Shown here in pieces: positions 45,996-55,698 of a stretch of 64,000 nt of DNA. A program made the position numbers and the translations under genes. The notes beneath the pieces were generated by a model that was not told where the DNA came from, ran no database searches, and was given only the letters and a program-made list of their open reading frames with translations. The DNA is from Pseudomonas sp. Q2-TVG4-2 (GTDB lineage Bacteria > Pseudomonadota > Gammaproteobacteria > Pseudomonadales > Pseudomonadaceae): assembly GCF_013620795.1 (NCBI RefSeq), contig NZ_LGLW01000001.1, forward strand, positions 1 to 64,000, given 5' to 3'. How positions within the stretch are numbered: position 1 is the stretch's first letter; each line of letters starts with the position of its first letter.

Positions 45996-47906
45996 TCAAC
46001 CTTCCAGCTCGGCCCAACGCTCCAGCAGCTCATCGAGCTCTTTCTGCAACGCCTCGAGGCGAGCGAGGGTTTCGGCGGTGCGCTCGGCAGTCTGCTGATA
46101 GAACGAAGGTTGCGCAATTTCCGTCTGCAACGCAGCGATGCTTTTTTCGACTGCGTCTATTTTTCCCGGCAGCGCCTCTAACTCGCGCTGCACTTTGTAG
46201 CTGAGCTTCTTCTTGGCCGGGGCGGGTTCGACGGCCGGTGTCGCGGGTTGGCCCTGCGGCGTTTCGACCTTCGCCTCCTTCGTTTCCTTTGCCTCCGCTA
46301 CACCGAGCAGCCTGGGCGACCCACCCTGGCGCAGCCAGTCCTGATAACCACCGACGTATTCACGAACAACACCGTTCCCCTCAAATACCAATGTGCTGGT
46401 AACCACGTTGTCGAGAAATTCCCGATCATGACTGACCATCAGAACCGTGCCCTGGAAAGCGAGCAGGACCTCTTCCAGCAGCTCGAGGGTTTCCACATCC
46501 AGATCGTTGGTCGGTTCGTCGAGTACCAGCAGGTTGGCCGGCTTGCTGAACAGCTTGGCCAGCAAGAGTCGTGCCCGCTCTCCGCCAGACAGGGCTTTTA
46601 CGGGCGTGCGGGCGCGCTGCGGACTGAACAGAAAGTCGCCGAGATAGCTGAGCACGTGGCGGCTCTGGCCATCGATGGTGATGAAATCACGGCCCTCCGC
46701 GACGTTGTCGATGACGGTTTTTTCCAGTTCCAGTTGGTGACGCAACTGGTCGAAATACGCCACTTCCAGGCGGGTTCCGGCTTCGACTTTACCGCTGGTA
46801 GGTTGCAGGTCACCAAGCAACAGCTTGAGCAGCGTGGTCTTGCCGGTTCCGTTGGCGCCAAGTAATCCGATGCGATCGCCGCGTTGTAGAACCATCGAGA
46901 AATCACGAATGAGTGGTTCGCCGCCGGGATGGGCAAAGCTTGCATGCTCAACGACGATGACCTGCTTGCCAGATTTTTCCGCTGCATCGATCTGGATATT
47001 GGCCTTGCCCTGGTGCTCCCGACGTTCGCTGCGTTCGGCACGCAATGCCTTGAGCGCACGTACGCGGCCTTCGTTGCGAGTACGACGGGCTTTGATGCCC
47101 TGGCGGATCCAGACCTCTTCCTGGGCGAGCTTCTTGTCGAACAACACATTGGCGGTCTCTTCGGCCGCCATCTGCTGCTCCTTGTGAACCAGGAAGCTGG
47201 CGTAGTCGCCATTCCAGTCGATCATGTGACCGCGATCCAACTCCAGGATCCGGGTCGCCAGATTCTGCAGGAATGCTCGGTCGTGGGTGATGAATAGCAC
47301 GGCGCCGTTGAAGCCGGTGAGCGCTTCTTCCAGCCAGGCGATCGCGCCGATATCCAGGTGGTTGGTAGGCTCGTCCAGCAGCAGCAGATCGGGCTCGGAC
47401 ACCAGCGCCTGAGCCAACAGGACACGCCGCCTCCAGCCGCCGGAAAGCTCGGCCAGGGTTTTGTCAGCCGGCAGTTGCAAACGGCTTAGGGTGCTGTCGA
47501 CCAACTGCTGCAGGCGCCAGCCGTCCTTCGCTTCGAGTTCTTGCTGGACGTGCATCAGCTTGTCCAGATCAGCTTCGTTCTGGATATTCTGGCTGAGGTG
47601 ATGGTAGTCGGCCAGCAGCTGACCGACGCCGGCCAGCCCTTCCGCTACCACGTCGAATACGGTGCGTTCGTCTGCGGGCGGCAACTCTTGAGGCAGTTCA
47701 CCGATCTTCAGGCCCGGCGCGCGCCAGATCTCGCCGTCGTCCGGTAGCTGGCTACCCTTGACCAGGCTGAGCATGCTGGATTTGCCTGTCCCGTTGCGGC
47801 CGATGATGCAGACCCGCTCACCCCGCGCAATCTGCCAGGACACGCCATCGAGCAATGGATTGTTGCCATAGGCGAGGGACACATTGGTCAACTTGAGCAG
47901 GGTCAT
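45996..47906 (-). CDS. uup: ABC-F family ATPase (Uup-like)
   Basis: A 636-residue protein with two ABC cassettes. Walker A motifs are GRNGTGKSS and GANGTGKTT, signature motifs are LSGGWRRR and LSGGERAR, and the linker is charged. A C-terminal coiled coil of about 90 residues (alternating Glu/Leu/Ala) follows. These features match Uup, a soluble ABC-F protein that acts on ribosomes and binds branched DNA. A GGAGG site five bases before the ATG at 47906 sets the start. It is divergent from slt. Confidence 0.88.
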   Translation of the reverse strand: MTLLKLTNVSLAYGNNPLLDGVSWQIARGERVCIIGRNGTGKSSMLSLVKGSQLPDDGEIWRAPGLKIGELPQELPPADERTVFDVVAEGLAGVGQLLADYHHLSQNIQNEADLDKLMHVQQELEAKDGWRLQQLVDSTLSRLQLPADKTLAELSGGWRRRVLLAQALVSEPDLLLLDEPTNHLDIGAIAWLEEALTGFNGAVLFITHDRAFLQNLATRILELDRGHMIDWNGDYASFLVHKEQQMAAEETANVLFDKKLAQEEVWIRQGIKARRTRNEGRVRALKALRAERSERREHQGKANIQIDAAEKSGKQVIVVEHASFAHPGGEPLIRDFSMVLQRGDRIGLLGANGTGKTTLLKLLLGDLQPTSGKVEAGTRLEVAYFDQLRHQLELEKTVIDNVAEGRDFITIDGQSRHVLSYLGDFLFSPQRARTPVKALSGGERARLLLAKLFSKPANLLVLDEPTNDLDVETLELLEEVLLAFQGTVLMVSHDREFLDNVVTSTLVFEGNGVVREYVGGYQDWLRQGGSPRLLGVAEAKETKEAKVETPQGQPATPAVEPAPAKKKLSYKVQRELEALPGKIDAVEKSIAALQTEIAQPSFYQQTAERTAETLARLEALQKELDELLERWAELEG

Positions 47907-48190
47907 GACTACCTCCGGAAAACAGGGCGCGCAGTCTAGCAGAACGCGCCTTGTCAGACGGCCGCCATCGAGCGCGTTAAGTCCGTCGATACGGCCCCCT
48001 CGCTCAAGCTCTACACAACCGGCCAGCGCAATCCAACCGGGCGATCCAGGGCCACCGCGTCGCCCCACCCGTACGTTCGTCGGAACGTTCTACTTTGTGG
48101 GTTTGAAGAGCTTAATCCGCGTTTAACTGCTTGGCTTGCCGAGCTAAGCTAGCCGCAGCAATCTCCATGCCCCCCGTCTTCGGAAGTCTC

Positions 48191-50119
48191 ATGCGCGGTC
48201 GACTCTCCAGTATCTGTTTCTGCCTTTTGTTCACTGCCGTTACCCTCCAGACCACCCACGCCGCCAGCCTTCAGCAGCAACGGCAGTATTACGATGAAGC
48301 CAAGCGGGCCCTGGCCAAAGGGGACAGTGGGCCGTACCGGCGCTACGCCAGCGCACTGCAGGACTATCCGCTCGAGCCCTACCTGGCCTACGAAGAACTG
48401 ACGGCACGACTGAAGGCCGCCAGCAATGACGAGGTCGAGAAGTTTCTGGCCGAGCATGGCGACCTCCCTCAGGCCAGCTGGATGAAGTTGCGCTGGCTGC
48501 GGCTGCTGGCGGCCCGTGGCGATTGGCAACCATTCGTGGCGCACTATGATCAGAAGATGAATTTCACTGAATTGGACTGCCTGTTCGGCCAGTACCAGCT
48601 TGTCAGTGGCCAGACGAAACAGGGCTACGAGACCGCCGAACAGCTCTGGCTGGTCGGCAAGTCGCAGCACGACGCCTGCGATCCGCTGTTCGAGCGCTGG
48701 GAAAATGCCGGGCAGCTCACCGAGGCGTTGCGTTGGAAGCGCACCAAACTGGCGGTCGAGAGCGGTAACTATGGCCTCGCCAACTTCCTGATCAAAAGCC
48801 TGCCTACGATGAGCAAACAAGGCGAGCTGTTGGTCGACGTCGCGCAGAAACCACAGATGCTCGACCAGACCGATCGTTTCCTGCCGCCTACCCAGGCGAT
48901 GGGGGATATCGTCTCGATCGGCCTGCGCCGCCTGGCGCGCAAGGACCCGGAAAAGGCGCTCGGATTACTCGACAGCTACGCCAAGCGCCTGTCCTTCTCG
49001 CCAGAGGAGAAGGTTGCGATCGCTCGCCAGATCGGTCTTACCCTGGCCAAGCGTTTCGACGCCCGTGCGCTGCAGGTCATGGCGGAATACGATCCCGAGC
49101 TACGGGACGACACCGTCAGCGAATGGCGCGCCCGTCTGTTGCTCCGTCTGGGGCGCTGGGAGGACGTCCATGCGCTGACTCAACGCTTCCCTGAAGAACT
49201 CGCCAACAGCAACCGCTGGCGTTACTGGAAAGCACGCAGCCTTGAGCTCGCCAAACCCGACGATGAGCGGGCCGCCCAGCTTTACCAGCCGGTTGCCGGC
49301 GAGCGCGACTTCTACGGTTTCCTCTCGGCTGACCGCATCCAGGCGCCCTACAAGCTCAACCACCAGCCGCTCGCGCTGGATCCGAAGCTCATACAGAAGG
49401 TCCTCAACACTGCGGGAATCCGTCGTGCCATGGAATTCCATAACCGCGGGCAGATCGTCGATGGGCGACGCGAGTGGTATCACGTCAGCCGCCTGTTCAG
49501 CCGCGACGAACTGGTCGCCCAGGCGCGCTTGGCGTACGAGATGGAATGGTACTTCCCGGCGATCCGCACCATCAGCCAGGCGAAGTATTGGGACGACCTG
49601 GACATTCGCTTCCCTATGGCCCATCGCAGCAGCCTGATCAACGCGGCCAAGGCGCGCGAACTCCACCCAAGCTGGGTATTCGCCGTTACCCGTCAGGAAA
49701 GCGCGTTCATGGCCGATGCTCGCTCGCATGTCGGGGCCACCGGACTGATGCAATTAATGCCGGCCACCGCCAAGGAAACGGCCAGACGCTTCGGCATCCC
49801 GCTGTCTTCACCTCGTCAGGTGCTCGACCCCAACGTCAATATCCAGTTGGGTGCCGCCTACCTCAGCCAGATCTACGGCCAATTCAAGGGTAATCGGGTG
49901 CTAGCGTCCGCGGCCTATAATGCCGGTCCAGGCCGGGTTCGCCAGTGGCTGAAGAATGCCGAGCACCTGCCATTCGACGTATGGGTTGAAAACATTCCGT
50001 TCGATGAAACCCGCCAGTACGTACAGAACGTGCTGACTTATTCGGTCATCTATGGCCAGAAGCTCAACGCTCCGCAGCCACTGGTCGAGTGGCATGAGCG
50101 TTACTTCGATAGCCAGTGA
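48191..50119 (+). CDS. slt: Soluble lytic murein transglycosylase
   Basis: A 642-residue periplasmic enzyme with a Sec signal (cleavage after THA near residue 24), a long alpha-superhelical U-domain and a C-terminal lysozyme-like domain. The catalytic Glu is in RQESAF, followed by GATGLMQLMPATA and AYNAGPGRVRQW. It cleaves peptidoglycan to anhydromuropeptides. The ATG at 48191 follows GGAAG; an ATG at 48167 would add eight residues and cannot be excluded. Confidence 0.92.
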   Translation: MRGRLSSICFCLLFTAVTLQTTHAASLQQQRQYYDEAKRALAKGDSGPYRRYASALQDYPLEPYLAYEELTARLKAASNDEVEKFLAEHGDLPQASWMKLRWLRLLAARGDWQPFVAHYDQKMNFTELDCLFGQYQLVSGQTKQGYETAEQLWLVGKSQHDACDPLFERWENAGQLTEALRWKRTKLAVESGNYGLANFLIKSLPTMSKQGELLVDVAQKPQMLDQTDRFLPPTQAMGDIVSIGLRRLARKDPEKALGLLDSYAKRLSFSPEEKVAIARQIGLTLAKRFDARALQVMAEYDPELRDDTVSEWRARLLLRLGRWEDVHALTQRFPEELANSNRWRYWKARSLELAKPDDERAAQLYQPVAGERDFYGFLSADRIQAPYKLNHQPLALDPKLIQKVLNTAGIRRAMEFHNRGQIVDGRREWYHVSRLFSRDELVAQARLAYEMEWYFPAIRTISQAKYWDDLDIRFPMAHRSSLINAAKARELHPSWVFAVTRQESAFMADARSHVGATGLMQLMPATAKETARRFGIPLSSPRQVLDPNVNIQLGAAYLSQIYGQFKGNRVLASAAYNAGPGRVRQWLKNAEHLPFDVWVENIPFDETRQYVQNVLTYSVIYGQKLNAPQPLVEWHERYFDSQ

Positions 50120-50231
50120 TGTCCTGAGCGGCAAGAGCACGCGAAAGCAACGCGCAGTTTCCGAGCAAAGGCGCAACCCACCACCCTGTTCGATAGCTGC
50201 GCTCACCAGACGGCCGGGGCACTCCGGCAGG

Positions 50232-50247
50232 GTGGGCTTCAGCCCAC
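50232..50247. repeat. REP-like palindrome
   Basis: The 16-base perfect palindrome GTGGGCTTCAGCCCAC lies in the 338-base gap between slt and the MOSC gene. It resembles the short intergenic REP-type palindromes scattered through pseudomonad genomes. Only one copy was noticed in this window. The rest of 50120-50457 shows nothing. Confidence 0.4.
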
Positions 50248-50457
50248 TGTTGGCTTAATGCGATACGCCACGCCGCCGCGCTATAAACGGTTCGCAGGTC
50301 CAGCCAACCGCGCGCACGGAGCAAGGTCGATACGTGTAACCGATGGGCCTTCCCGGCTCTAAGGCTGATCTAGTTTCTGTTCGGGGAACGATTCACTGGC
50401 CGGAAATAGCCTGCGAATCGGCCTCATCATCAAGCGGCCTGACGCAGTCAGCCGGAC

Positions 50458-51261
50458 CTACTCCAGCACTTCGACCGGCATGCCCACCCTCAGCTTGCCA
50501 GTGCCTTCGCCGATGAGATTCTGACCGAAGAATACGCCGCCATCGCCCTTGCGGTAGTTCATCAAGGTGGCAAGTGGCTCTCGGCTGGCGTCTCTCTCGG
50601 CGTTGAGCGGATCTATGGTAGGGATGATGCAGCGTGAACAAGGCTTGACCACGCGAAACTCCATATCGCCAATGCGGATGCGGCGCCAGCTATCCTCGGC
50701 GTAGGGGGCCGAGCCGGCGATGACAAGGTTCGGCCGGAACCGCCGCATGTCCAGCAACTGCCCGACTCTGGCCGAAAGGTCGTCGAGTGATCGCTGGCCG
50801 ATCAGAAGGAACGGAAAGCCATCGCTGAAGGCCGTCCGCTCGCCAACCCGCGCATAGTCCTGGTCGATCTGAATGCCCTTGGCGTTTGGCAGATGTACCA
50901 GGCGGCACGGACGATCCAACAGCTGCGTCAGCCATGCGGCCGCAGCGTCACCGGCATCTGACGCCTGCAGACTCTCGCGCCAGATCAACACGCCGCGCGC
51001 AACGCTCTCCGGGCCAGGAACAGGCACCAACAGCCCATCCATGCCAGGGGCACTGAGCAGCAGCCTCGTGTCACCCTGCCATCGCGCTGCCAGCAATGCC
51101 ATCCGCGGCAGCACTCGCTGCGTCAGGAATTTCCCGGTCGCGGCGTCCACCACCATCCAGCGCCGATCCCCGTACAAACCGAGCTCGTCACACCACCCTT
51201 CGTCAAGCAATTCAGCGGAACCGGACTTGAGCGGAAAGCGGTACAACGAGCAGAGCTGCAT
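50458..51261 (-). CDS. MOSC domain protein (YcbX-like)
   Basis: A 267-residue protein with an N-terminal MOSC beta-barrel (RFPLKSGSAELL) and the MOSC domain, where CSRCIIPTIDP provides the conserved Cys for molybdenum cofactor binding. YcbX-type proteins reduce N-hydroxylated compounds. It is separated from cheV by 26 bases on the same strand. Confidence 0.87.
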   Translation of the reverse strand: MQLCSLYRFPLKSGSAELLDEGWCDELGLYGDRRWMVVDAATGKFLTQRVLPRMALLAARWQGDTRLLLSAPGMDGLLVPVPGPESVARGVLIWRESLQASDAGDAAAAWLTQLLDRPCRLVHLPNAKGIQIDQDYARVGERTAFSDGFPFLLIGQRSLDDLSARVGQLLDMRRFRPNLVIAGSAPYAEDSWRRIRIGDMEFRVVKPCSRCIIPTIDPLNAERDASREPLATLMNYRKGDGGVFFGQNLIGEGTGKLRVGMPVEVLE

Positions 51262-51287
51262 TCGGACGCCTCGGTCGGATGGGCGGG

Positions 51288-52220
51288 TCAGTGAGGTTCG
51301 TCCAGCAACAGGCGTTCGCGGACAACCTCCACCAGTTTCTCCGGCTGGAATTTGGAAAGGAAGTTGTCACAGCCAACTTTCTTCACCATCGCCAGATTGA
51401 AGCTTCCAGAAAGCGATGTATGCAGCACCACATGCAGATCTCGCAGGCGGGGATCGTTGCGAATTTCGGTGGTGAGTCGATAGCCGTCCATCTCCGGCAT
51501 CTCAGCATCGGTGAACACCATCAGCAGGCGATCGGTAAGCACTTCCCCGGCATCAGCCCAGGCCTTGAGCTTGTTCAGCCCCTTCAAGCCGTCGCTGGCG
51601 GAGTGTACCGTGATGCCGAGTTGACTCAGGGTCTCGCGCAGTTGGGCCAATGCAACCGTCGAGTCATCGACACAGAGTACCTCACGTCCCCTCGCGCGCT
51701 TGAGCAGCGGATCCGCCAGACGCTCCGGCGCGATGCTGGTGTCATAAGGGACGATTTCGGCAAGCACCTTTTCGACGTCGATGACTTCGACCAGCTGCTC
51801 GTCAACTTTGGTGATCGCCGTGAGGTAGTGCTGACGGCCGGCTGTACTCGGCGGAGGCAGAACCTCTTCCCAGTTGAGGTTGAGAATGCGATCCACACCG
51901 CCGACCAGGAATGCCTGAGTCGAGCGGTTGTACTCCGTCACGATGATGGTGCTGCGCTCATCCGGCACCAGCGGGCGCAGGCCAATGGCACGGGACAGAT
52001 CGATGACCGGCAACGTCTGGCCGCGCAGGCTGACCACGCCGCACACCGAACCATGGCGGTGCGGCATGAGGGTCATCTTCGGCAGTTGCACCACTTCCTG
52101 CACCTTGAACACGTTGATTGCGAATTGCTGGCGGCCGGAGAGCCGGAACATGAGGATCTCCAGACGATTCTGCCCCACCAATCGGGTGCGTTGATCGACT
52201 GACTCGAGAATGCCGGCCAT
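51288..52220 (-). CDS. cheV: Chemotaxis coupling protein CheV
   Basis: A 310-residue protein: a CheW domain (residues 15-160) and a response-regulator receiver domain (residues 180-305). The receiver has acidic residues in LCVDDST and the phospho-acceptor Asp in VFTDAEMPEMDG. It couples receptors to CheA and is modulated by phosphorylation. Confidence 0.9.
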   Translation of the reverse strand: MAGILESVDQRTRLVGQNRLEILMFRLSGRQQFAINVFKVQEVVQLPKMTLMPHRHGSVCGVVSLRGQTLPVIDLSRAIGLRPLVPDERSTIIVTEYNRSTQAFLVGGVDRILNLNWEEVLPPPSTAGRQHYLTAITKVDEQLVEVIDVEKVLAEIVPYDTSIAPERLADPLLKRARGREVLCVDDSTVALAQLRETLSQLGITVHSASDGLKGLNKLKAWADAGEVLTDRLLMVFTDAEMPEMDGYRLTTEIRNDPRLRDLHVVLHTSLSGSFNLAMVKKVGCDNFLSKFQPEKLVEVVRERLLLDEPH

Positions 52221-52306
52221 TGCGGGCTCCTTGGTGAATACGGGACTAAAAGGGCTATCGGCCGCAAGTATTCATGCTTTATCCGTCGGAACAAGTATTT
52301 ATCGCT

Positions 52307-52357
52307 CCTGCCTCGCCAAGACAGGCGGGGCGCCAGCCAACCCCGCTGTCAGGCAGG
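52307..52357 (-). terminator. Nested stem-loop at the end of yegS
   Basis: An outer CCTGCCT/AGGCAGG pair encloses GACAGGCGGGG (52320-52330) and CCCCGCTGTC (52341-52350), a 10-bp stem with one bulge. It overlaps the stop codon of the lipid kinase gene. No strong T-run follows, so termination efficiency is uncertain. Confidence 0.5.
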
Positions 52358-53278
52358 CTGGTGGTCTTCTCGGAGCAGTGGTTCATCACGTAACACGGGG
52401 CTATCGGCGGGTAGGTGCAGCCGCAGCGCCCGGCGCTTCACCGAAAAACGCATGCGTTTTGCTGCGAAGGGCTCGCCATCAAGATTGATATCGATCTCAT
52501 CCGGGGCTTCGACCTCGAGCCATGGCACCCGCGCGGTTACCGAAACGGTATCGATTCCAAGCAGCCCGCCGCTCAGCAATGTGCCTAGAGTCCCCACCGT
52601 ATCGGCCGGCGCCGGGACGATGCATATATCGAGCAAGCCATCATCCACCGATGCCTGCGGGCAGAGCTGCTGACCGCCACCGGACTGGCGCCCGTTACCG
52701 ATGCCCAAAGCCAGAAACTCACCTTCCCAGGTGAAATCAGGCCCCTCAAAACGCCCCCAGGCAGTACGCAGCTCGCTGAAGCGTGACAAGCCGGTCAGCA
52801 GATAGGCGCTGCCGCCGAGGACCCGCTTCAACTCATTGGATGTCGTAGCGGTCACTTTAGAGCCGAAACCCCCGGTCGCCATGTTGATAAAAGGCTCACC
52901 GTTCATTTCGCCAACGTCGACCCACTTCGGCTGTCGATTGAGCAACGTCAGCGCATCGAAGGGTGCGAGCGGGATCTCGGCGGCATGCGCGAAATCATTG
53001 GCGGTTCCCAGTGGCAGCACGGCCAGGCTGGCCTCGGAGCCACTATCGAGCAACGCCTGCACCATCTCACGCACGGTGCCGTCTCCACCGCCAGCCACCA
53101 GGGTTTGATAGCCCGCAGCGAGCGCTTCGTGCACCAGACGCGCCGTGTCTCCGGGCTCCCACGTCACTCTCACGGCCAGCTCGTTTCCAAGCTGGCGCCA
53201 GTCGTTCACAGCCGAGCGCACATCCTCATTGAGCCCCTGCTTCCCGTGAAGGATGAGCATTGCCTTGGGTTCATTCAT
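52349..53278 (-). CDS. yegS: Lipid kinase YegS-like
   Basis: A 309-residue diacylglycerol/sphingosine kinase-like protein. The nucleotide motif GGGDGTVREMV, LPLGTANDFA and the metal-linked NGRQSGGGQQLCPQA loop are present. YegS-type kinases phosphorylate phosphatidylglycerol. A start at 53293 five codons upstream is possible; the ATG at 53278 was taken because it begins at the conserved strand and follows GGAAG. Confidence 0.85.
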   Translation of the reverse strand: MNEPKAMLILHGKQGLNEDVRSAVNDWRQLGNELAVRVTWEPGDTARLVHEALAAGYQTLVAGGGDGTVREMVQALLDSGSEASLAVLPLGTANDFAHAAEIPLAPFDALTLLNRQPKWVDVGEMNGEPFINMATGGFGSKVTATTSNELKRVLGGSAYLLTGLSRFSELRTAWGRFEGPDFTWEGEFLALGIGNGRQSGGGQQLCPQASVDDGLLDICIVPAPADTVGTLGTLLSGGLLGIDTVSVTARVPWLEVEAPDEIDINLDGEPFAAKRMRFSVKRRALRLHLPADSPVLRDEPLLREDHQPA

Positions 53279-53446
53279 GCCAATCACTTCCATCTCGGTA
53301 CCCGTCAGATAGGACCCGCTGCACCACACGAAAGTTGTACCCCTGAACAGCCGCAGGGCTTAAGCCGACCAAAAAACAGCACCGACCACTGGTCAGCAAC
53401 CCGCCCCTCCAAATGCCATCCACCGGATAAATTCCATTTTTTATTC

Positions 53447-53467
53447 CTTAACTATCAATATGTTAAG
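53447..53467. repeat. Inverted repeat in the EPS promoter region
   Basis: CTTAAC (53447-53452) and GTTAAG (53462-53467) flank a nine-base AT loop, in an AT-rich stretch about 190 bases upstream of the wcaJ-like gene. It could be a regulator site for the exopolysaccharide operon. No convincing -35/-10 pair was identified in 53279-53649. Confidence 0.35.
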
Positions 53468-53649
53468 TAACACAGTTAATACTCATCGATTACTCAACAC
53501 TTTGCAGCCTGTCGGTGAACTCATGACTTGGAAGGCGGTCGGAGCACTTGTCCAGTTGAAGGTTGCGATAGCTGCCTGCCATCAGAACCGCGGATCGCGG
53601 CGATCAAAACGAGTATTGAGCTAGCAATAGCCGTAGGAAGGAGCCTTGT

Positions 53650-55086
53650 ATGCGCTTACAGTCCGTTGGAACCCTTGAGTACGCCCACCCCAGTTTCGTT
53701 GATTATTTTCTTGCCAGCGTCCGCCTGATTCATGGGCTGACGGCTGTGTTGCCGGGCGTTCTGCTGCTGCTATTTCTGCCACTTGAGCTGCCGGCTGGCG
53801 GCGGAACCTTCAGCACATTCCTGATGTTCTTCGGCGTGATCAGCGTGGTGATCTTTCAATCGGTCGGCATCTACAGTGAGGAGGTGTTCAGCACACTGCT
53901 GCGCTTTCGCACCATGCTGGTGGCCTGGGCCGCGGCGTTCAGCCTGCTGATTTTCATGCACCAGGGTCTGGGCATGTTCAGCTACCTGGAAGCCAAGCAC
54001 CTGACCTTCTGGTTCGTCACCAGTGGCGTTCTGTTCGGCGCCGAGCGATTGATGATGCTTGCCTTGTTCCGCCGCCTGATGGCCAAGGGCGTCTATCTGC
54101 AGAACGCAGTCATCCTCGGTGGTACCGACAACGGCGTACGTGTCGCCGAGTACCTGGCTCATCACCGCGACATCCGCACCGGTGTTCTCGGTTTTATCGA
54201 TGACCGCCTGGAGCGCTTGCCAAAGACGCTCGCCGATCTCCCGCTGCTGGGTAACACCCGTGACTTGGAGCAGATGATCCGTGAGGAAAAGGTCACCCAG
54301 GTGCTGGTGGCCCTGCCCTGGTTCGCTGACAGCCGCATCGGCCAGGTTATCAGCGAGCTGCGCAAACTACCGGTCAACGTGCTGCTGGTACCGGATATGG
54401 TTGCCTTCCGCCATGCCAACAAGCGCATCACCGAAGTCGGCGGATTGCCAACACTGATCGCCTCCGATCTACCGCTACGCGGCTGGTCGCCGATGTTCAA
54501 GCGCATCGAGGACATCATCCTCTCCAGCCTCGCTCTGCTGGCCGCGGCGCCCGTAATGCTATTGCTGGCCCTAGCGATCAAACTGGACTCTCCCGGCCCG
54601 GTGCTGTTCAAGCAGAAGCGCTACGGCTACAACAACCGCTTGATCGAGGTCTTCAAGTTCCGTTCGATGTACCACGCCAAGTCGGACGCCAATGCCGAAC
54701 GCCAGACCACACGTGACGACGACCGCATCACCCGCGTGGGTCGTTTCATCCGAAAGACCAGCCTTGACGAGCTGCCGCAGCTGCTTAACGTCTTCTTGGG
54801 CAGCATGTCGATGGTTGGACCGCGCCCTCATGCCACCGCAACCAAGGCCGCCGGCGTGCTGTTCGAAGACGCTGTCTCGGAATATTCCGCGCGCCATCGA
54901 GTAAAGCCGGGCATCACTGGTTGGGCTCAGATCAATGGTTACCGTGGCGAGACCGACACCCTCGAAAAGATCGAAAAGCGCGTCGAGTTCGATCTGGACT
55001 ACATCGAGCGTTGGTCGGTCTGGTTCGACATCTACATCCTCGCCCGGACCATCCCCGCTCTGCTGTTCAACAGGGACGTCTACTGA
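53650..55086 (+). CDS. wcaJ: Undecaprenyl-phosphate glucose phosphotransferase (WcaJ type)
   Basis: A 478-residue polyprenyl phosphohexose transferase that starts EPS repeat-unit synthesis on undecaprenyl phosphate. Four N-terminal helices, a CoA-binding-like domain ([14 protein letters not shown]), a fifth helix, and the catalytic domain with [29 protein letters not shown] and MVGPRPHA are all present. A GGAAGGAGCC site precedes the ATG. It is the first gene of the polysaccharide locus. Confidence 0.93.
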   Translation: MRLQSVGTLEYAHPSFVDYFLASVRLIHGLTAVLPGVLLLLFLPLELPAGGGTFSTFLMFFGVISVVIFQSVGIYSEEVFSTLLRFRTMLVAWAAAFSLLIFMHQGLGMFSYLEAKHLTFWFVTSGVLFGAERLMMLALFRRLMAKGVYLQNAVILGGTDNGVRVAEYLAHHRDIRTGVLGFIDDRLERLPKTLADLPLLGNTRDLEQMIREEKVTQVLVALPWFADSRIGQVISELRKLPVNVLLVPDMVAFRHANKRITEVGGLPTLIASDLPLRGWSPMFKRIEDIILSSLALLAAAPVMLLLALAIKLDSPGPVLFKQKRYGYNNRLIEVFKFRSMYHAKSDANAERQTTRDDDRITRVGRFIRKTSLDELPQLLNVFLGSMSMVGPRPHATATKAAGVLFEDAVSEYSARHRVKPGITGWAQINGYRGETDTLEKIEKRVEFDLDYIERWSVWFDIYILARTIPALLFNRDVY

Positions 55087-55162
55087 CTGTCGCACGCATC
55101 GATAGCGCCACCACGGCAAAACGCCACATCTCATGCGCAAGCGCAGCAGGAAGATTGAACTA

Positions 55163-55240
55163 ATGAAGCAAGCCAATATCAGATTTGCGTTCTGTGACAC
55201 GCATGCTCACCAGCCCATGAATTCAGGGCTGCGAGGCTAA
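55163..55240 (+). CDS. Possible 25-residue leader ORF before wzb
   Basis: An ATG at 55163, preceded by GGAAG nine bases upstream, opens a 25-codon frame that ends five bases before the wzb start. It could be a translationally coupled leader, but it has no known family and may be chance. Confidence 0.22.
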   Translation: MKQANIRFAFCDTHAHQPMNSGLRG

Positions 55241-55245
55241 GCGAG

Positions 55246-55683
55246 ATGTTTCAGAACATATTGATCGTCTGCGTCGGCAACATCTGCAGAAGCCCGGCGG
55301 GCGAAGCATTGCTGGCTCACAGACTCCAAGGAAAAGGCCTGACAATCAGATCAGCAGGCATAGGTGCACTAGTAGGCAACCCAATGGACAAGACGGCACA
55401 TGAGGTGCTTAACGATCACGGATTGGAACACAGGTCCCACCGTGCTCGGCAGGTCGATAGCGAGATGCTCCACCAGGCGGACCTTATCCTCGCCATGGAG
55501 CAGAGCCACATCCAGCACATCCGCCAGATAGCGCCCGAAGTACATGGCAAGACCTTTCTAATGGGTAAATGGCTAGACGATATGGAAATCCCGGATCCCT
55601 TTCGTCAATCCAAGCCCGCATTCGAACATGTTCACAGCCTTCTGACGCAGTCCGTCGAAAGCTGGCTTCCTTACCTGAAATAA
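55246..55683 (+). CDS. wzb: Low-molecular-weight protein tyrosine phosphatase (Wzb-like)
   Basis: A 145-residue phosphatase with the P-loop CVGNICRSP (catalytic Cys9) and the general acid in IPDPF. It would dephosphorylate the Wzc-type kinase encoded 15 bases downstream, allowing polymer length to be set by phosphorylation cycling. Confidence 0.9.
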   Translation: MFQNILIVCVGNICRSPAGEALLAHRLQGKGLTIRSAGIGALVGNPMDKTAHEVLNDHGLEHRSHRARQVDSEMLHQADLILAMEQSHIQHIRQIAPEVHGKTFLMGKWLDDMEIPDPFRQSKPAFEHVHSLLTQSVESWLPYLK

Positions 55684-55698
55684 GAAGAAGGAACTTCA

